From: Flavobacteriaceae bacterium
Lineage (GTDB): Bacteria > Bacteroidota > Bacteroidia > Flavobacteriales > Flavobacteriaceae
Length of the DNA: 10,280 nucleotides
Assembly: GCA_947461915.1 (NCBI GenBank)
Contig: CANHNG010000034.1
Location: forward strand, 1-10,280
Reading direction: 5' to 3'
The position numbers were made by a program, and so were the translations under genes. Below the pieces are notes generated by a model. That model searched no databases. It was not told the DNA's origin and worked only from the letters and a program-made list of their open reading frames with translations. Shown in pieces: positions 1 to 5,981 of the stretch; position 1 is the first letter of the stretch, and each line of letters begins with the position of its first letter.

Positions 1-2
1 AA

Positions 3-275
3 AGTAATATTGAAGGAGAGTTGATTGATAAAATTCAGGAATTGGGCTTTTCTTACGACGGCATTATTCTAAATGCCGGCGCTTATACCCATACCTCAGT
101 AGGCATTGGCGACTGCATAAAAGCGATAACCACTCCGGTGGTTGAAGTGCATATATCCAATACTTTTTCACGCGAAAGTTTCCGGCATCAATCTTATATC
201 TCGGGGAACGCCAAAGGCGTTATTCTTGGTTTTGGGTTAAAAAGTTATGAATTGGCAGTATTGTCTTTTTTGTAA
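3..275 (+). CDS. aroQ: 3-dehydroquinate dehydratase, type II (5' partial)
   Basis: This is the C-terminal 90 residues of type II 3-dehydroquinase, which dehydrates 3-dehydroquinate to 3-dehydroshikimate in the cytosolic shikimate pathway. The reading frame is open from the left edge, so the true start lies outside the window; an internal TTG at 21 is not a credible start because family sequence (SN.EGELIDKI) continues upstream of it. Recognisable family blocks are the substrate loop NAGAYTHTS, the VEVHISN strand, and the RESFRHQSYIS segment carrying the catalytic His region. The end (GVILGFGLKSYELAVLSFL) is the normal C terminus of this roughly 140-150 residue family, so nothing is missing on the right. 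It converges on the CDF transporter gene across a shared hairpin. Identification is firm; only the N-terminal Arg/Tyr residues cannot be checked. Confidence 0.95.
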   Translation, partial: SNIEGELIDKIQELGFSYDGIILNAGAYTHTSVGIGDCIKAITTPVVEVHISNTFSRESFRHQSYISGNAKGVILGFGLKSYELAVLSFL

Positions 276-297
276 TCGGCATATAAACCAATCACAA

Positions 298-335
298 AAA
301 CGGAGCAGATTTAATAATCAACTCCGTTTCTTTTA
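298..335. terminator. Bidirectional hairpin terminator between aroQ and the CDF gene
   Basis: A perfect 8-bp inverted repeat, AAACGGAG (298-305) and CTCCGTTT (322-329), encloses a 16-nt loop. On the minus strand the stem is followed by five T residues (CTCCGTTTTTG), which suits termination of the murA/CDF transcript. On the plus strand it is followed by TTTCTTTTAT, a weaker tract that could serve aroQ. The long loop lowers its strength. Confidence 0.65.
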
Positions 336-355
336 TCTTTAAACCTAATCACTTT

Positions 356-1228
356 TTAATACTCCGTTGGTTCGATGTGAATCAAAACGTGTCCAAGTTC
401 AGGGATTTCTTCCCGCAAAGTATCTTTAAGCAAATGCGCCAACTCGTGCCCTTCCTTTACTGTAATAGCTGAATTTACTATAGCGTGTAATTCGACATGG
501 TATTTCATTCCTGCTTTTCGAATAAAACATTTTTCGGTATTCACAATGCCATCCACTTGCTGGGCCACTTCTCTAATGGCAGTAATTAAGTCTTCATTCA
601 GATGCTCGTCCATGATTTCGCCTAAAGCAGGTCTAAAAATCAAATAGCTGTTGTAAAATATAAATCCTGAGGCAAAAAGTGCCGCCCAATCATCGGCTGA
701 CTCGTATCCTTTTCCCAAAAATAAGGCAATGGAAATGCCAATAAATGCAGCCACGGATGTTATGGCGTCGCTTCTATGATGCCAAGCATCGGCTTTTAGA
801 GAAGAACTGTTGGATTCCATACTTCTTTTCATCACCAAACGAAATGAATATTCTTTCCAAATAATTATGGTTCCAAGAACAATAAGCGTCCATGGTTTTG
901 GTAATTCGTGAGGTGTCCCAATATTATTGATGCTTTCATAAGCAATAATGGTAGCTGAAGTAATAAGGAAACCCACCACCAAAAAGGTGATTAATGGCTC
1001 GGCTCTGCCGTGGCCGTAGGGATGGTTTTCGTCGGCAGGTCTATTAGAATACTTGATTCCAAACAAGACTAGAAATGAAGAAAAAATGTCCGTTGTAGAT
1101 TCAATCGCATCTGCTGTCAATGCATATGAGTTCCCAAAAAAACCAGCTAACCCTTTAATAATCGCTAATAATGCATTACCAATTATGCTAAAATAGGTTG
1201 CTTTTACTGCGGTTTGTTCGTTTGTCAT
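356..1228 (-). CDS. Cation diffusion facilitator (CDF) family metal efflux transporter
   Basis: A 290-residue inner-membrane metal/proton antiporter of the CDF family, exporting a divalent cation such as Zn, Fe or Mn. About six membrane segments are visible (roughly residues 12-32, 36-58, 79-100, 113-133, 155-172, 182-200), followed by a cytoplasmic ferredoxin-like domain (about 205-290). The TM5 half of the transport site is the usual HxxxD (H150, D154). The TM2 half is E43-S-T-T-D47, with Glu where the well-studied YiiP has Asp and zinc CDFs have His. The inter-membrane loop D66-E-N-H69-P-Y-G-H73 matches YiiP site B. The gene starts 17 bp after murA and is probably co-transcribed as the last gene of the cluster. 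Family assignment is secure; the metal cannot be read from sequence, and the Glu makes simple Zn annotation unsafe. Confidence 0.93.
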   Translation of the reverse strand: MTNEQTAVKATYFSIIGNALLAIIKGLAGFFGNSYALTADAIESTTDIFSSFLVLFGIKYSNRPADENHPYGHGRAEPLITFLVVGFLITSATIIAYESINNIGTPHELPKPWTLIVLGTIIIWKEYSFRLVMKRSMESNSSSLKADAWHHRSDAITSVAAFIGISIALFLGKGYESADDWAALFASGFIFYNSYLIFRPALGEIMDEHLNEDLITAIREVAQQVDGIVNTEKCFIRKAGMKYHVELHAIVNSAITVKEGHELAHLLKDTLREEIPELGHVLIHIEPTEY

Positions 1229-1245
1229 TTTGGAAATGGTATAAA

Positions 1246-2556
1246 CTATGCTCTTACAATTTTAGCTCCAATGGCTCTTAATCGTTCATCAATTCGTTCA
1301 TACCCTCTATCGATTTGTTCAATATTTTGAATCGTGCTGGTTCCTTTTGCAGAAAGCGCCGCAATCAATAAGGAGATTCCAGCTCTAATATCAGGCGAAG
1401 ACATAGTAGTGGCCTTGAGTTGTGATTTAAAATCGTGACCAATTACAACGGCTCTATGGGGATCACATAATATTATTTTAGCGCCCATATCAATCAATTT
1501 GTCGACGAAAAACAATCTGCTTTCGAACATTTTTTGATGAATAAGAACATCGCCTCTGGCTTGGGTTGCCACAACAAGCACAATACTTAATAAATCCGGT
1601 GTAAATCCTGGCCAAGGCGCATCTGAAACCGTAAGAATTGAACCGTCAATGTCGGTTTTTACCTGATAACCATCTTTGTGTGCGGGAATATAAATATCGT
1701 CTCCTCTTTTTTCTAAAGTAATCCCTAGTTTTCGGAATACATTCGGAATAAGTCCCAAGTTATCCCAACTCACATCTTTAATTGTAATTTCGCTTCTGGT
1801 CATAGCGGCAAGCCCTATCCAACTCCCAATTTCAATCATATCTGGAAGAATTCTATGTGTACAGCCGCTAAGACTTGGAACGCCTTCTATGGTCAATAAG
1901 TTGGATCCAATCCCCGAAACTTTTGCCCCCATTGCATTCATCATTTTACAAAGTTGTTGCAAATAAGGTTCACAAGCTGCATTGTAAATTGTTGTTGTCC
2001 CTTTGGCCAAAACAGCAGCCATAACAATATTTGCCGTTCCTGTCACCGAAGCTTCGTCTAATAACATATCAGCACCTATCAATCCTTCTGTAGCTTCAAC
2101 ACCATAAAAATGATCTTCCCTGTTGTAACGGAATTTTGCACCCAAATTAATAAATCCTTCAAAATGAGTATCCAATCTTCTTCGTCCGATTTTATCTCCC
2201 CCCGGTTTTGGAATATATCCTTTTCCAAAACGTGCCAAAAGTGGCCCAACAATCATAATAGAACCCCGAAGCGAACCTCCTTCTTTCTTGAAAGCTTCAG
2301 TTTCCAAGTAGTTAACATTAACTTCATCGGCTTGAAAAGTATAGGAACCTGAACCAATTTTTTGGATTTTAACGCCTAAGTTCCCTAAAAGAGTAATTAG
2401 TTTGTTAATGTCAATTATATCTGGAATATTATTGATGGTTACTTTTTCTGGAGTCAACAATATGGCACATAAAATTTGTAACGCTTCGTTTTTTGCTCCT
2501 TGTGGCGTGATTTCGCCTTTGAGACTAACGCCTCCTTCTATTTTGAAAATTCCCAT
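1246..2556 (-). CDS. murA: UDP-N-acetylglucosamine 1-carboxyvinyltransferase (MurA), Asp-type active site
   Basis: A 436-residue cytosolic enzyme that transfers enolpyruvate from PEP to UDP-GlcNAc, the first committed step of peptidoglycan synthesis. Full length for the family, with the two-domain inside-out barrel layout of EPSP-synthase-like enzymes. Visible active-site residues are K22-N23 near the N terminus, the catalytic-loop segment PGGDKIGRRRLD (118-129) with R126 matching E. coli R120, and D321 in WPGFTPDL matching E. coli D305. The catalytic-loop position that is Cys115 in E. coli is D121 here (codon at 2194-2196), the substitution known to make MurA insensitive to fosfomycin. The ATG at 2556 gives the normal MGxFxIEGG start. 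It lies between DUF4290 (79-bp gap filled with repeats) and the CDF gene, probably in one operon. Confidence 0.97.
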   Translation of the reverse strand: MGIFKIEGGVSLKGEITPQGAKNEALQILCAILLTPEKVTINNIPDIIDINKLITLLGNLGVKIQKIGSGSYTFQADEVNVNYLETEAFKKEGGSLRGSIMIVGPLLARFGKGYIPKPGGDKIGRRRLDTHFEGFINLGAKFRYNREDHFYGVEATEGLIGADMLLDEASVTGTANIVMAAVLAKGTTTIYNAACEPYLQQLCKMMNAMGAKVSGIGSNLLTIEGVPSLSGCTHRILPDMIEIGSWIGLAAMTRSEITIKDVSWDNLGLIPNVFRKLGITLEKRGDDIYIPAHKDGYQVKTDIDGSILTVSDAPWPGFTPDLLSIVLVVATQARGDVLIHQKMFESRLFFVDKLIDMGAKIILCDPHRAVVIGHDFKSQLKATTMSSPDIRAGISLLIAALSAKGTSTIQNIEQIDRGYERIDERLRAIGAKIVRA

Positions 2557-2564
2557 TTTTTATT

Positions 2565-2631
2565 AGGTTAAGGGTTATGGGTTAAAGGTTATGGGTTGCT
2601 TACATCAAACACATAACTCATAACCTATAAC
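2565..2631. repeat. Short direct and inverted repeat cluster in the murA leader
   Basis: GGTTATGGGTT occurs twice in tandem (2573-2583 and 2587-2597, separated by AAA), preceded by a partial copy around 2565-2571. A nearly complementary copy, AACTCATAACC (2615-2625), lies opposite, so 2587-2597 and 2615-2625 can form an 11-bp stem with one G-T pair and a 17-nt loop. No T-run follows on either strand, so it is not an obvious terminator. It fills most of the gap between DUF4290 and the murA start codon. It resembles the low-complexity TAACCCATAACC-type spacers I associate with flavobacterial genomes. Confidence 0.75.
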
Positions 2632-2635
2632 TGTT

Positions 2636-3361
2636 TTACAAAGGTTTTCTGTTTTGGTTTTTATGAGTCGGATTTGACTTTCCGGATTTTATATTTTTGT
2701 TACTTTGAATTTTTGGTTGACCAGCGGGAGTAATTTTATTAGAAACTCGCTTATTGGTGCGCAATAAATCTGTGGTAGTCAAAAGTTCTTCGGTGCTTTG
2801 AAGCATATTTATTTTTCCGCCTGACAATTCGTATAAATGTTCGAAAATCACATCATCCCTAACGGTGTCCTTATTCCAACTTAAATAGGATTTTTTCATG
2901 TGATTGGCGATCACTTTCACCAAAGCATTTTTCATTTCGCCATCCTCCCATTTATTGGCAACATCAATCATGTATTTTATGTTGTTGCCATAATACCTGT
3001 ACTTGGGAAAGTTTTGCGGATACTGTAAAACATCCGGTTTTAACTGTAATACTTCGCGGGTCGGAACGGGATAAGGAGATTCTACATCCAATTTAAAATC
3101 AGACATAATAAAGAGTTGATCCCACAATTTGTGCTGAAAATCAAGAACATCCCGAAGATGGGGATTTAAACTTCCCATAACCTGAATGATATATTTTGCC
3201 GCTTTATTTCGCTCTTCCCTATCTTCAATAGCTGTAGCTTGATCTATCAATTTTTGCAAATGACGACCGTATTCAGGAATAATTAAATGGGGTCTTTCGG
3301 CATTATATTCCAAATGATGAACGACATCGTTTGCAACTTCTTTTGTATATTTTGTGTTCAT
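2636..3361 (-). CDS. DUF4290 family protein
   Basis: A 241-residue soluble protein of the Bacteroidota family DUF4290, recognised from the N-terminal block LEYNAERPHLIIPEYGRHLQ (about 17-36) and the following helical region with NPHLRDVLDFQHKLWDQLFI (about 66-85) and YPVPTREVL. No signal peptide or membrane segment is visible. The last 35 or so residues are a low-complexity, Lys/Asn/Pro-rich basic tail, consistent with a disordered end. No enzymatic motif can be seen and I know of no assigned function. It begins 2 bp after the stop of the DUF493-like gene, suggesting translational coupling, and is followed by murA. The repeated association with murA in this phylum, from my general knowledge, hints at an envelope-related role, but that is inference only. 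Confidence 0.85.
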   Translation of the reverse strand: MNTKYTKEVANDVVHHLEYNAERPHLIIPEYGRHLQKLIDQATAIEDREERNKAAKYIIQVMGSLNPHLRDVLDFQHKLWDQLFIMSDFKLDVESPYPVPTREVLQLKPDVLQYPQNFPKYRYYGNNIKYMIDVANKWEDGEMKNALVKVIANHMKKSYLSWNKDTVRDDVIFEHLYELSGGKINMLQSTEELLTTTDLLRTNKRVSNKITPAGQPKIQSNKNIKSGKSNPTHKNQNRKPL

Positions 3362-3363
3362 AT

Positions 3364-3648
3364 TTATAGGGAAATAATACCTTCAATGGTAGAAACTTCA
3401 ATGTATTTATCAATTATTTCTTGAGCATCTTTCATCATTACATCAACGGATATACTCGTGAATTTTCCTGTTTTAGATTTGGTTGTTTTTATTACTGCAC
3501 CCATACAATCAAAAGCTTCTTCTACACGGATAACATTATCATTTACAGTTGGTACGATAAATTTATACAAATATTCTGCTGGCCAAGTATTGCTCATATC
3601 CAACTCTACTTTTAATCTATCATAAAATTCTTGGGTGTCCTTATCCAT
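3364..3648 (-). CDS. DUF493 (YbeD-like) family protein
   Basis: A 94-residue small protein with the layout of the DUF493/YbeD family: an N-terminal FYDRLKVELD helix, a WPAEYLYKFIVP strand, a central acidic helix, the strand KTGKFTSISVDVMM and a C-terminal helix-strand ending in IEGIISL. This corresponds to a ferredoxin-like (ACT-like) alpha/beta fold. E. coli YbeD is thought to be regulatory but its partner is not established, so only the family is named here. It is the first gene of the minus-strand cluster, 2 bp ahead of DUF4290, with a TATATTTG -7 element 21 bp upstream of its ATG. No catalytic residues are expected. Family call is by recall of conserved blocks, not by alignment. Confidence 0.78.
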   Translation of the reverse strand: MDKDTQEFYDRLKVELDMSNTWPAEYLYKFIVPTVNDNVIRVEEAFDCMGAVIKTTKSKTGKFTSISVDVMMKDAQEIIDKYIEVSTIEGIISL

Positions 3649-3668
3649 TCTATAATTAAAAATAAAGG

Positions 3669-3676
3669 CAAATATA
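3669..3676 (-). promoter_or_regulatory. Candidate Bacteroidota -7 element for the DUF493-DUF4290-murA-CDF cluster
   Basis: Read on the minus strand, the sequence is TATATTTG followed by CC, an exact match to the TAnnTTTG -7 consensus. It would place the transcript start about 14 nt before the ATG at 3648. No TTG is present 19-20 bp upstream; that position is occupied by the GGATTT-type repeat, so the -33 half is weak or missing. Confidence 0.45.
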
Positions 3677-3680
3677 CAGT

Positions 3681-3717
3681 TTTGATTTTAGATTTGGGAT
3701 TCAGGATTTAGGATTTT
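3681..3717. repeat. GGATTT-type low-complexity repeat
   Basis: Near-tandem units run through this stretch: GATTTTAGATTTGGGATT, then CAGGATTT, then AGGATTTTT. AGGATTT is directly repeated at 3703-3709 and 3710-3716. It is purine/T rich, non-coding, and sits where the -33 element of the DUF493 promoter should be. It resembles short intergenic repeats seen in flavobacterial genomes, but copy number elsewhere cannot be judged here. Confidence 0.55.
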
Positions 3718-3777
3718 TAAAAATAAAGAAGCTTATATGCCAAAAAAATCGCCCTAAATCCCGATAACTTTAGGTAA

Positions 3778-3984
3778 ATTAGCGCACTGTTTTTAAAACA
3801 GGAACAAAAATTGGCGTTACAACTTAAGAAACTAGAGCTGGGAAAATCAGTATCATTAAGAATTTACAAGTAAATGGCTTTATATTATTTAGAAATTTTC
3901 GAGCAAATTAATAGTTTACCTTTCTTATCTTGGCTACCAAAAAAATTCGCAAAATGGATTATTACGCTCCTAAATTTAGTCTAG
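3778..3984 (+). pseudogene. Possible small ORF or decayed coding remnant upstream of recQ
   Basis: One frame stays open for 31 codons from 3778, meets TAA at 3871-3873, and continues at once with ATG (3874) for 36 codons to TAG at 3982-3984. The first part is Lys/Leu-rich with no ATG. The second encodes MALYYLEIFEQINSLP followed by a Trp/Leu-rich hydrophobic end. I recognise no family. It could be an intact 36-residue peptide, a gene broken by one nonsense codon, or chance. Its stop lies inside the hairpin before recQ. Confidence 0.25.
3787..3801. promoter_or_regulatory. 15-bp palindrome, possible operator
   Basis: CTGTTTTTAAAACAG is a perfect palindrome about one central base, in the divergent spacer. 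It has the size and symmetry of a dimeric regulator site, but no regulator is known for it and it could be a chance A/T palindrome. Confidence 0.3.
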
Positions 3985-3988
3985 GAGC
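3966..3988 (+). other. Hairpin just upstream of the recQ start
   Basis: GCTCCTA (3966-3972) and TAGGAGC (3982-3988) form a perfect 7-bp stem around a 9-nt loop, ending 15 nt before the recQ ATG at 4004. There is no T-run after it (TATTATTTG follows). It could shape recQ translation initiation or mark the end of a small upstream transcript. Confidence 0.4.
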
Positions 3989-4003
3989 TATTATTTGAAA
4001 CCT

Positions 4004-5950
4004 ATGCAAACGGCGTTACAAATTCTTCAAAAAAATTGGAAACATGACTCTTTCAGGTCGCCGCAAGACGAAATTATCAATTCCGTTTTAGAAGGTAAAG
4101 ATACATTTGGACTGATGCCAACGGGCGGAGGGAAATCGGTTTGTTTTCAGGTTCCCGCTTTAATGAAGGACGGAATTTGTTTGGTTATTTCACCTTTGGT
4201 GGCATTGATGAAAGACCAGGTGCAACGGTTGCAAAAACTCGACATAAAAGCCATCGCTTTGACTGGCGAAATCCAGTCTAACGAGATGATTACGCTTCTG
4301 GACAATTGCGAATTTGGCAATTATAAATTTCTGTATTTATCGCCCGAGCGTTTACAATCAGATTGGATTTTAGAGCGCATAAAAAATCTGCCCATCAATT
4401 TGATTGCCATCGACGAGGCGCATTGTGTGTCGCAATGGGGACATGATTTTCGCCCCGCCTATCTGAAAATTGTCCATCTGAAAACCCATTTCCCAAAAGT
4501 TCCATTCTTGGCACTTACCGCTTCGGCGACAAAGACCGTTCTTGATGATGTGATTCTTCAATTAGGACTTGAAAAACCAGCCATTTTTCAGAAATCATTT
4601 GCCAGAAAAAACATCGCCTATATGGTTTTTGAAGTCGAAGACAAGTTATATCGAATGGAGCAAATTTTGAAAAAGAATCCGCAACCTTCTATTATATATG
4701 TACGAAATAGAAAATCATGCTCAGAAACTGCATTGCAATTACAATCGTTGGGATTCAAAACCACATATTACCACGGCGGATTATCGATTAAGGAGAAAGA
4801 AAAAAACATGAATCTTTGGATGAACGAAGACGTTCAAATTATGGTTGCTACCAATGCATTTGGAATGGGAATTGACAAATCGAACGTGAAAACGGTGATT
4901 CACATCCATCTTCCGGAAAGTATGGAAAGTTATTATCAAGAAGCAGGTCGTGCCGGAAGAGATGAACAAACCGACAAAGGAGGTTCGCTGAACTCAGATG
5001 AAAATAAAAACAATGTGAAGCAAAAAGCGTTTGCAGTACTTCTAACTAGCCCATCTGACAAGGCTCAAGCCCAAAGTCAATTTATTAACGTGTTGCCAGA
5101 CAAAAAAATTCTTACTCAGATTTATATCAAACTATGCACGTACTTCAGGATTGCCTATGGAGAAGGAATTAACGAACAATTTTCATTCAACTTGAATCAC
5201 TTTTGCCAAAAATATGGATTTCCAACCTTGAAAACATTCAATGCTATCCAATTTTTAGACCGCCAAGGGATTTTGAGTTTATCACAAGAATATTCCGAGC
5301 GAATCACGATGCAGTTCATCATTGAGTCCAAAGAAGTGATTCGGTATATGAGTTTAAATCCAAATGAAGAAGCTGTTATTTTAGCGATGCTCCGTACCTA
5401 TCCAGGAATTTACGAATCGCAAACCGCTATTAATTTGTCTTTAATTACAAAAAAAGCGAGTTGTGACGAGGCTCAAATTCTTTCTATTTTGGAAAAATTG
5501 AAAACCCTTGACATTATAGAATATCATAAAAAGAACAATGACGCCACAATAATTTTCAATGAAGTCAGAGAAGACGAAAGAACGATAAATAGAGTTTCGA
5601 AATATCTTGAAACTCAAAACAAACAAAAAATTGCACAATTCGAATCGGTTTTAAACTATATTAATGAGAAGAATCTTTGCAAAAGCAAGTTGATTCTGAA
5701 TTATTTTGGAGAAAAAACGGAAACAGATTGTGGGATATGTTCCTATTGTATTACAAAAAGAACCAAGCAAAGTGATACTTCTTTAATTTCGGAAAAAATC
5801 ATTGAATTATTAAAAATACAAGACTTGAATTCAAGAGAAATCCAAAAACTAACCAAAAACACCGAAGACGATATTATCTTTGCCTTGCAAAACTTGTTAG
5901 AAAACAATAAAATTACTGTGAACCCAAATAATAAATATTCACTAAAATAA
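4004..5950 (+). CDS. recQ: ATP-dependent DNA helicase RecQ (short form, no HRDC domain)
   Basis: A 648-residue 3'-5' superfamily 2 helicase acting in recombination and replication-fork repair. Visible motifs are Walker A PTGGGKS with K44, motif Ia SPLVALMKDQ, Walker B DEAH 137-140 followed by the RecQ aromatic loop CVSQWGHDFRP, motif III LTASAT (171-176), motif V ATNAFGMGIDK and motif VI QEAGRAGR (312-319). A four-Cys zinc site follows near residues 575-600 with spacing C-x16-C-x2-C-x2-C, then a winged-helix-like end. There is no HRDC domain. I chose ATG 4004 over the in-frame TTG at 3995 because MQTALQIL.K.W.H matches the usual start of this subtype. An 18-residue polar stretch (323-340, 4970-5023) is inserted directly after motif VI, where relatives run straight from GRDEQ into KAFAVLL. 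The gene ends one base before the repeat that precedes fmt. Confidence 0.95.
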   Translation: MQTALQILQKNWKHDSFRSPQDEIINSVLEGKDTFGLMPTGGGKSVCFQVPALMKDGICLVISPLVALMKDQVQRLQKLDIKAIALTGEIQSNEMITLLDNCEFGNYKFLYLSPERLQSDWILERIKNLPINLIAIDEAHCVSQWGHDFRPAYLKIVHLKTHFPKVPFLALTASATKTVLDDVILQLGLEKPAIFQKSFARKNIAYMVFEVEDKLYRMEQILKKNPQPSIIYVRNRKSCSETALQLQSLGFKTTYYHGGLSIKEKEKNMNLWMNEDVQIMVATNAFGMGIDKSNVKTVIHIHLPESMESYYQEAGRAGRDEQTDKGGSLNSDENKNNVKQKAFAVLLTSPSDKAQAQSQFINVLPDKKILTQIYIKLCTYFRIAYGEGINEQFSFNLNHFCQKYGFPTLKTFNAIQFLDRQGILSLSQEYSERITMQFIIESKEVIRYMSLNPNEEAVILAMLRTYPGIYESQTAINLSLITKKASCDEAQILSILEKLKTLDIIEYHKKNNDATIIFNEVREDERTINRVSKYLETQNKQKIAQFESVLNYINEKNLCKSKLILNYFGEKTETDCGICSYCITKRTKQSDTSLISEKIIELLKIQDLNSREIQKLTKNTEDDIIFALQNLLENNKITVNPNNKYSLK

Positions 5951-5980
5951 TGAGGAGATTGCTTCGTTCCTCGCAATGAC
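5951..5980. repeat. Dispersed GAGGA/TCCTC hairpin repeat between recQ and fmt
   Basis: This 30-bp stretch on the minus strand reads as the widespread intergenic repeat GTCATTGCGAGGAACGAAGC followed by AATCTCCTCA. GAGGA (5952-5956) pairs with TCCTC (5968-5972), and ATTGC (5958-5962) can alternatively pair with GCAAT (5973-5977). It begins directly after the recQ stop and reaches into the codons just before the fmt start. In translated databases this repeat gives spurious peptides with SLRGTKQS, which the minus strand encodes here. Confidence 0.8.
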
Positions 5981-5981
5981 A

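Larger units (their letters stand above)
3649..4003. other. 355-bp divergent spacer between the DUF493 gene and recQ
   Basis: The spacer contains, in order, a DUF493 -7 element (3669-3676, minus), a GGATTT-type repeat (3681-3717), an inverted repeat CCTAAA/TTTAGG (3753-3758, 3769-3774), a 15-bp palindrome CTGTTTTTAAAACAG (3787-3801), a broken open frame (3778-3984, +) and a 7-bp hairpin (3966-3988) just ahead of recQ. I see no good TTG-N19-TAnnTTTG promoter for recQ in it. No tRNA or known RNA family was recognised. Confidence 0.6.

Noticed and set aside
2110..2352. Plus-strand open frame of 80 residues inside murA
   Set aside because: It is entirely antisense to a well-conserved gene and shows no protein-family features; the same holds for the other opposite-strand frames within recQ, fmt and the aminotransferase gene.
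2573..2625. Repeats before murA considered as a CRISPR array
   Set aside because: Units are 11 bp with a 3-bp gap and one inverted copy, with no spacers of regular length and no cas genes.
3995..4003. TTG start for recQ giving three more residues
   Set aside because: The ATG at 4004 gives the family-like N terminus, and the TTG lies directly after a hairpin without a ribosome-binding site.
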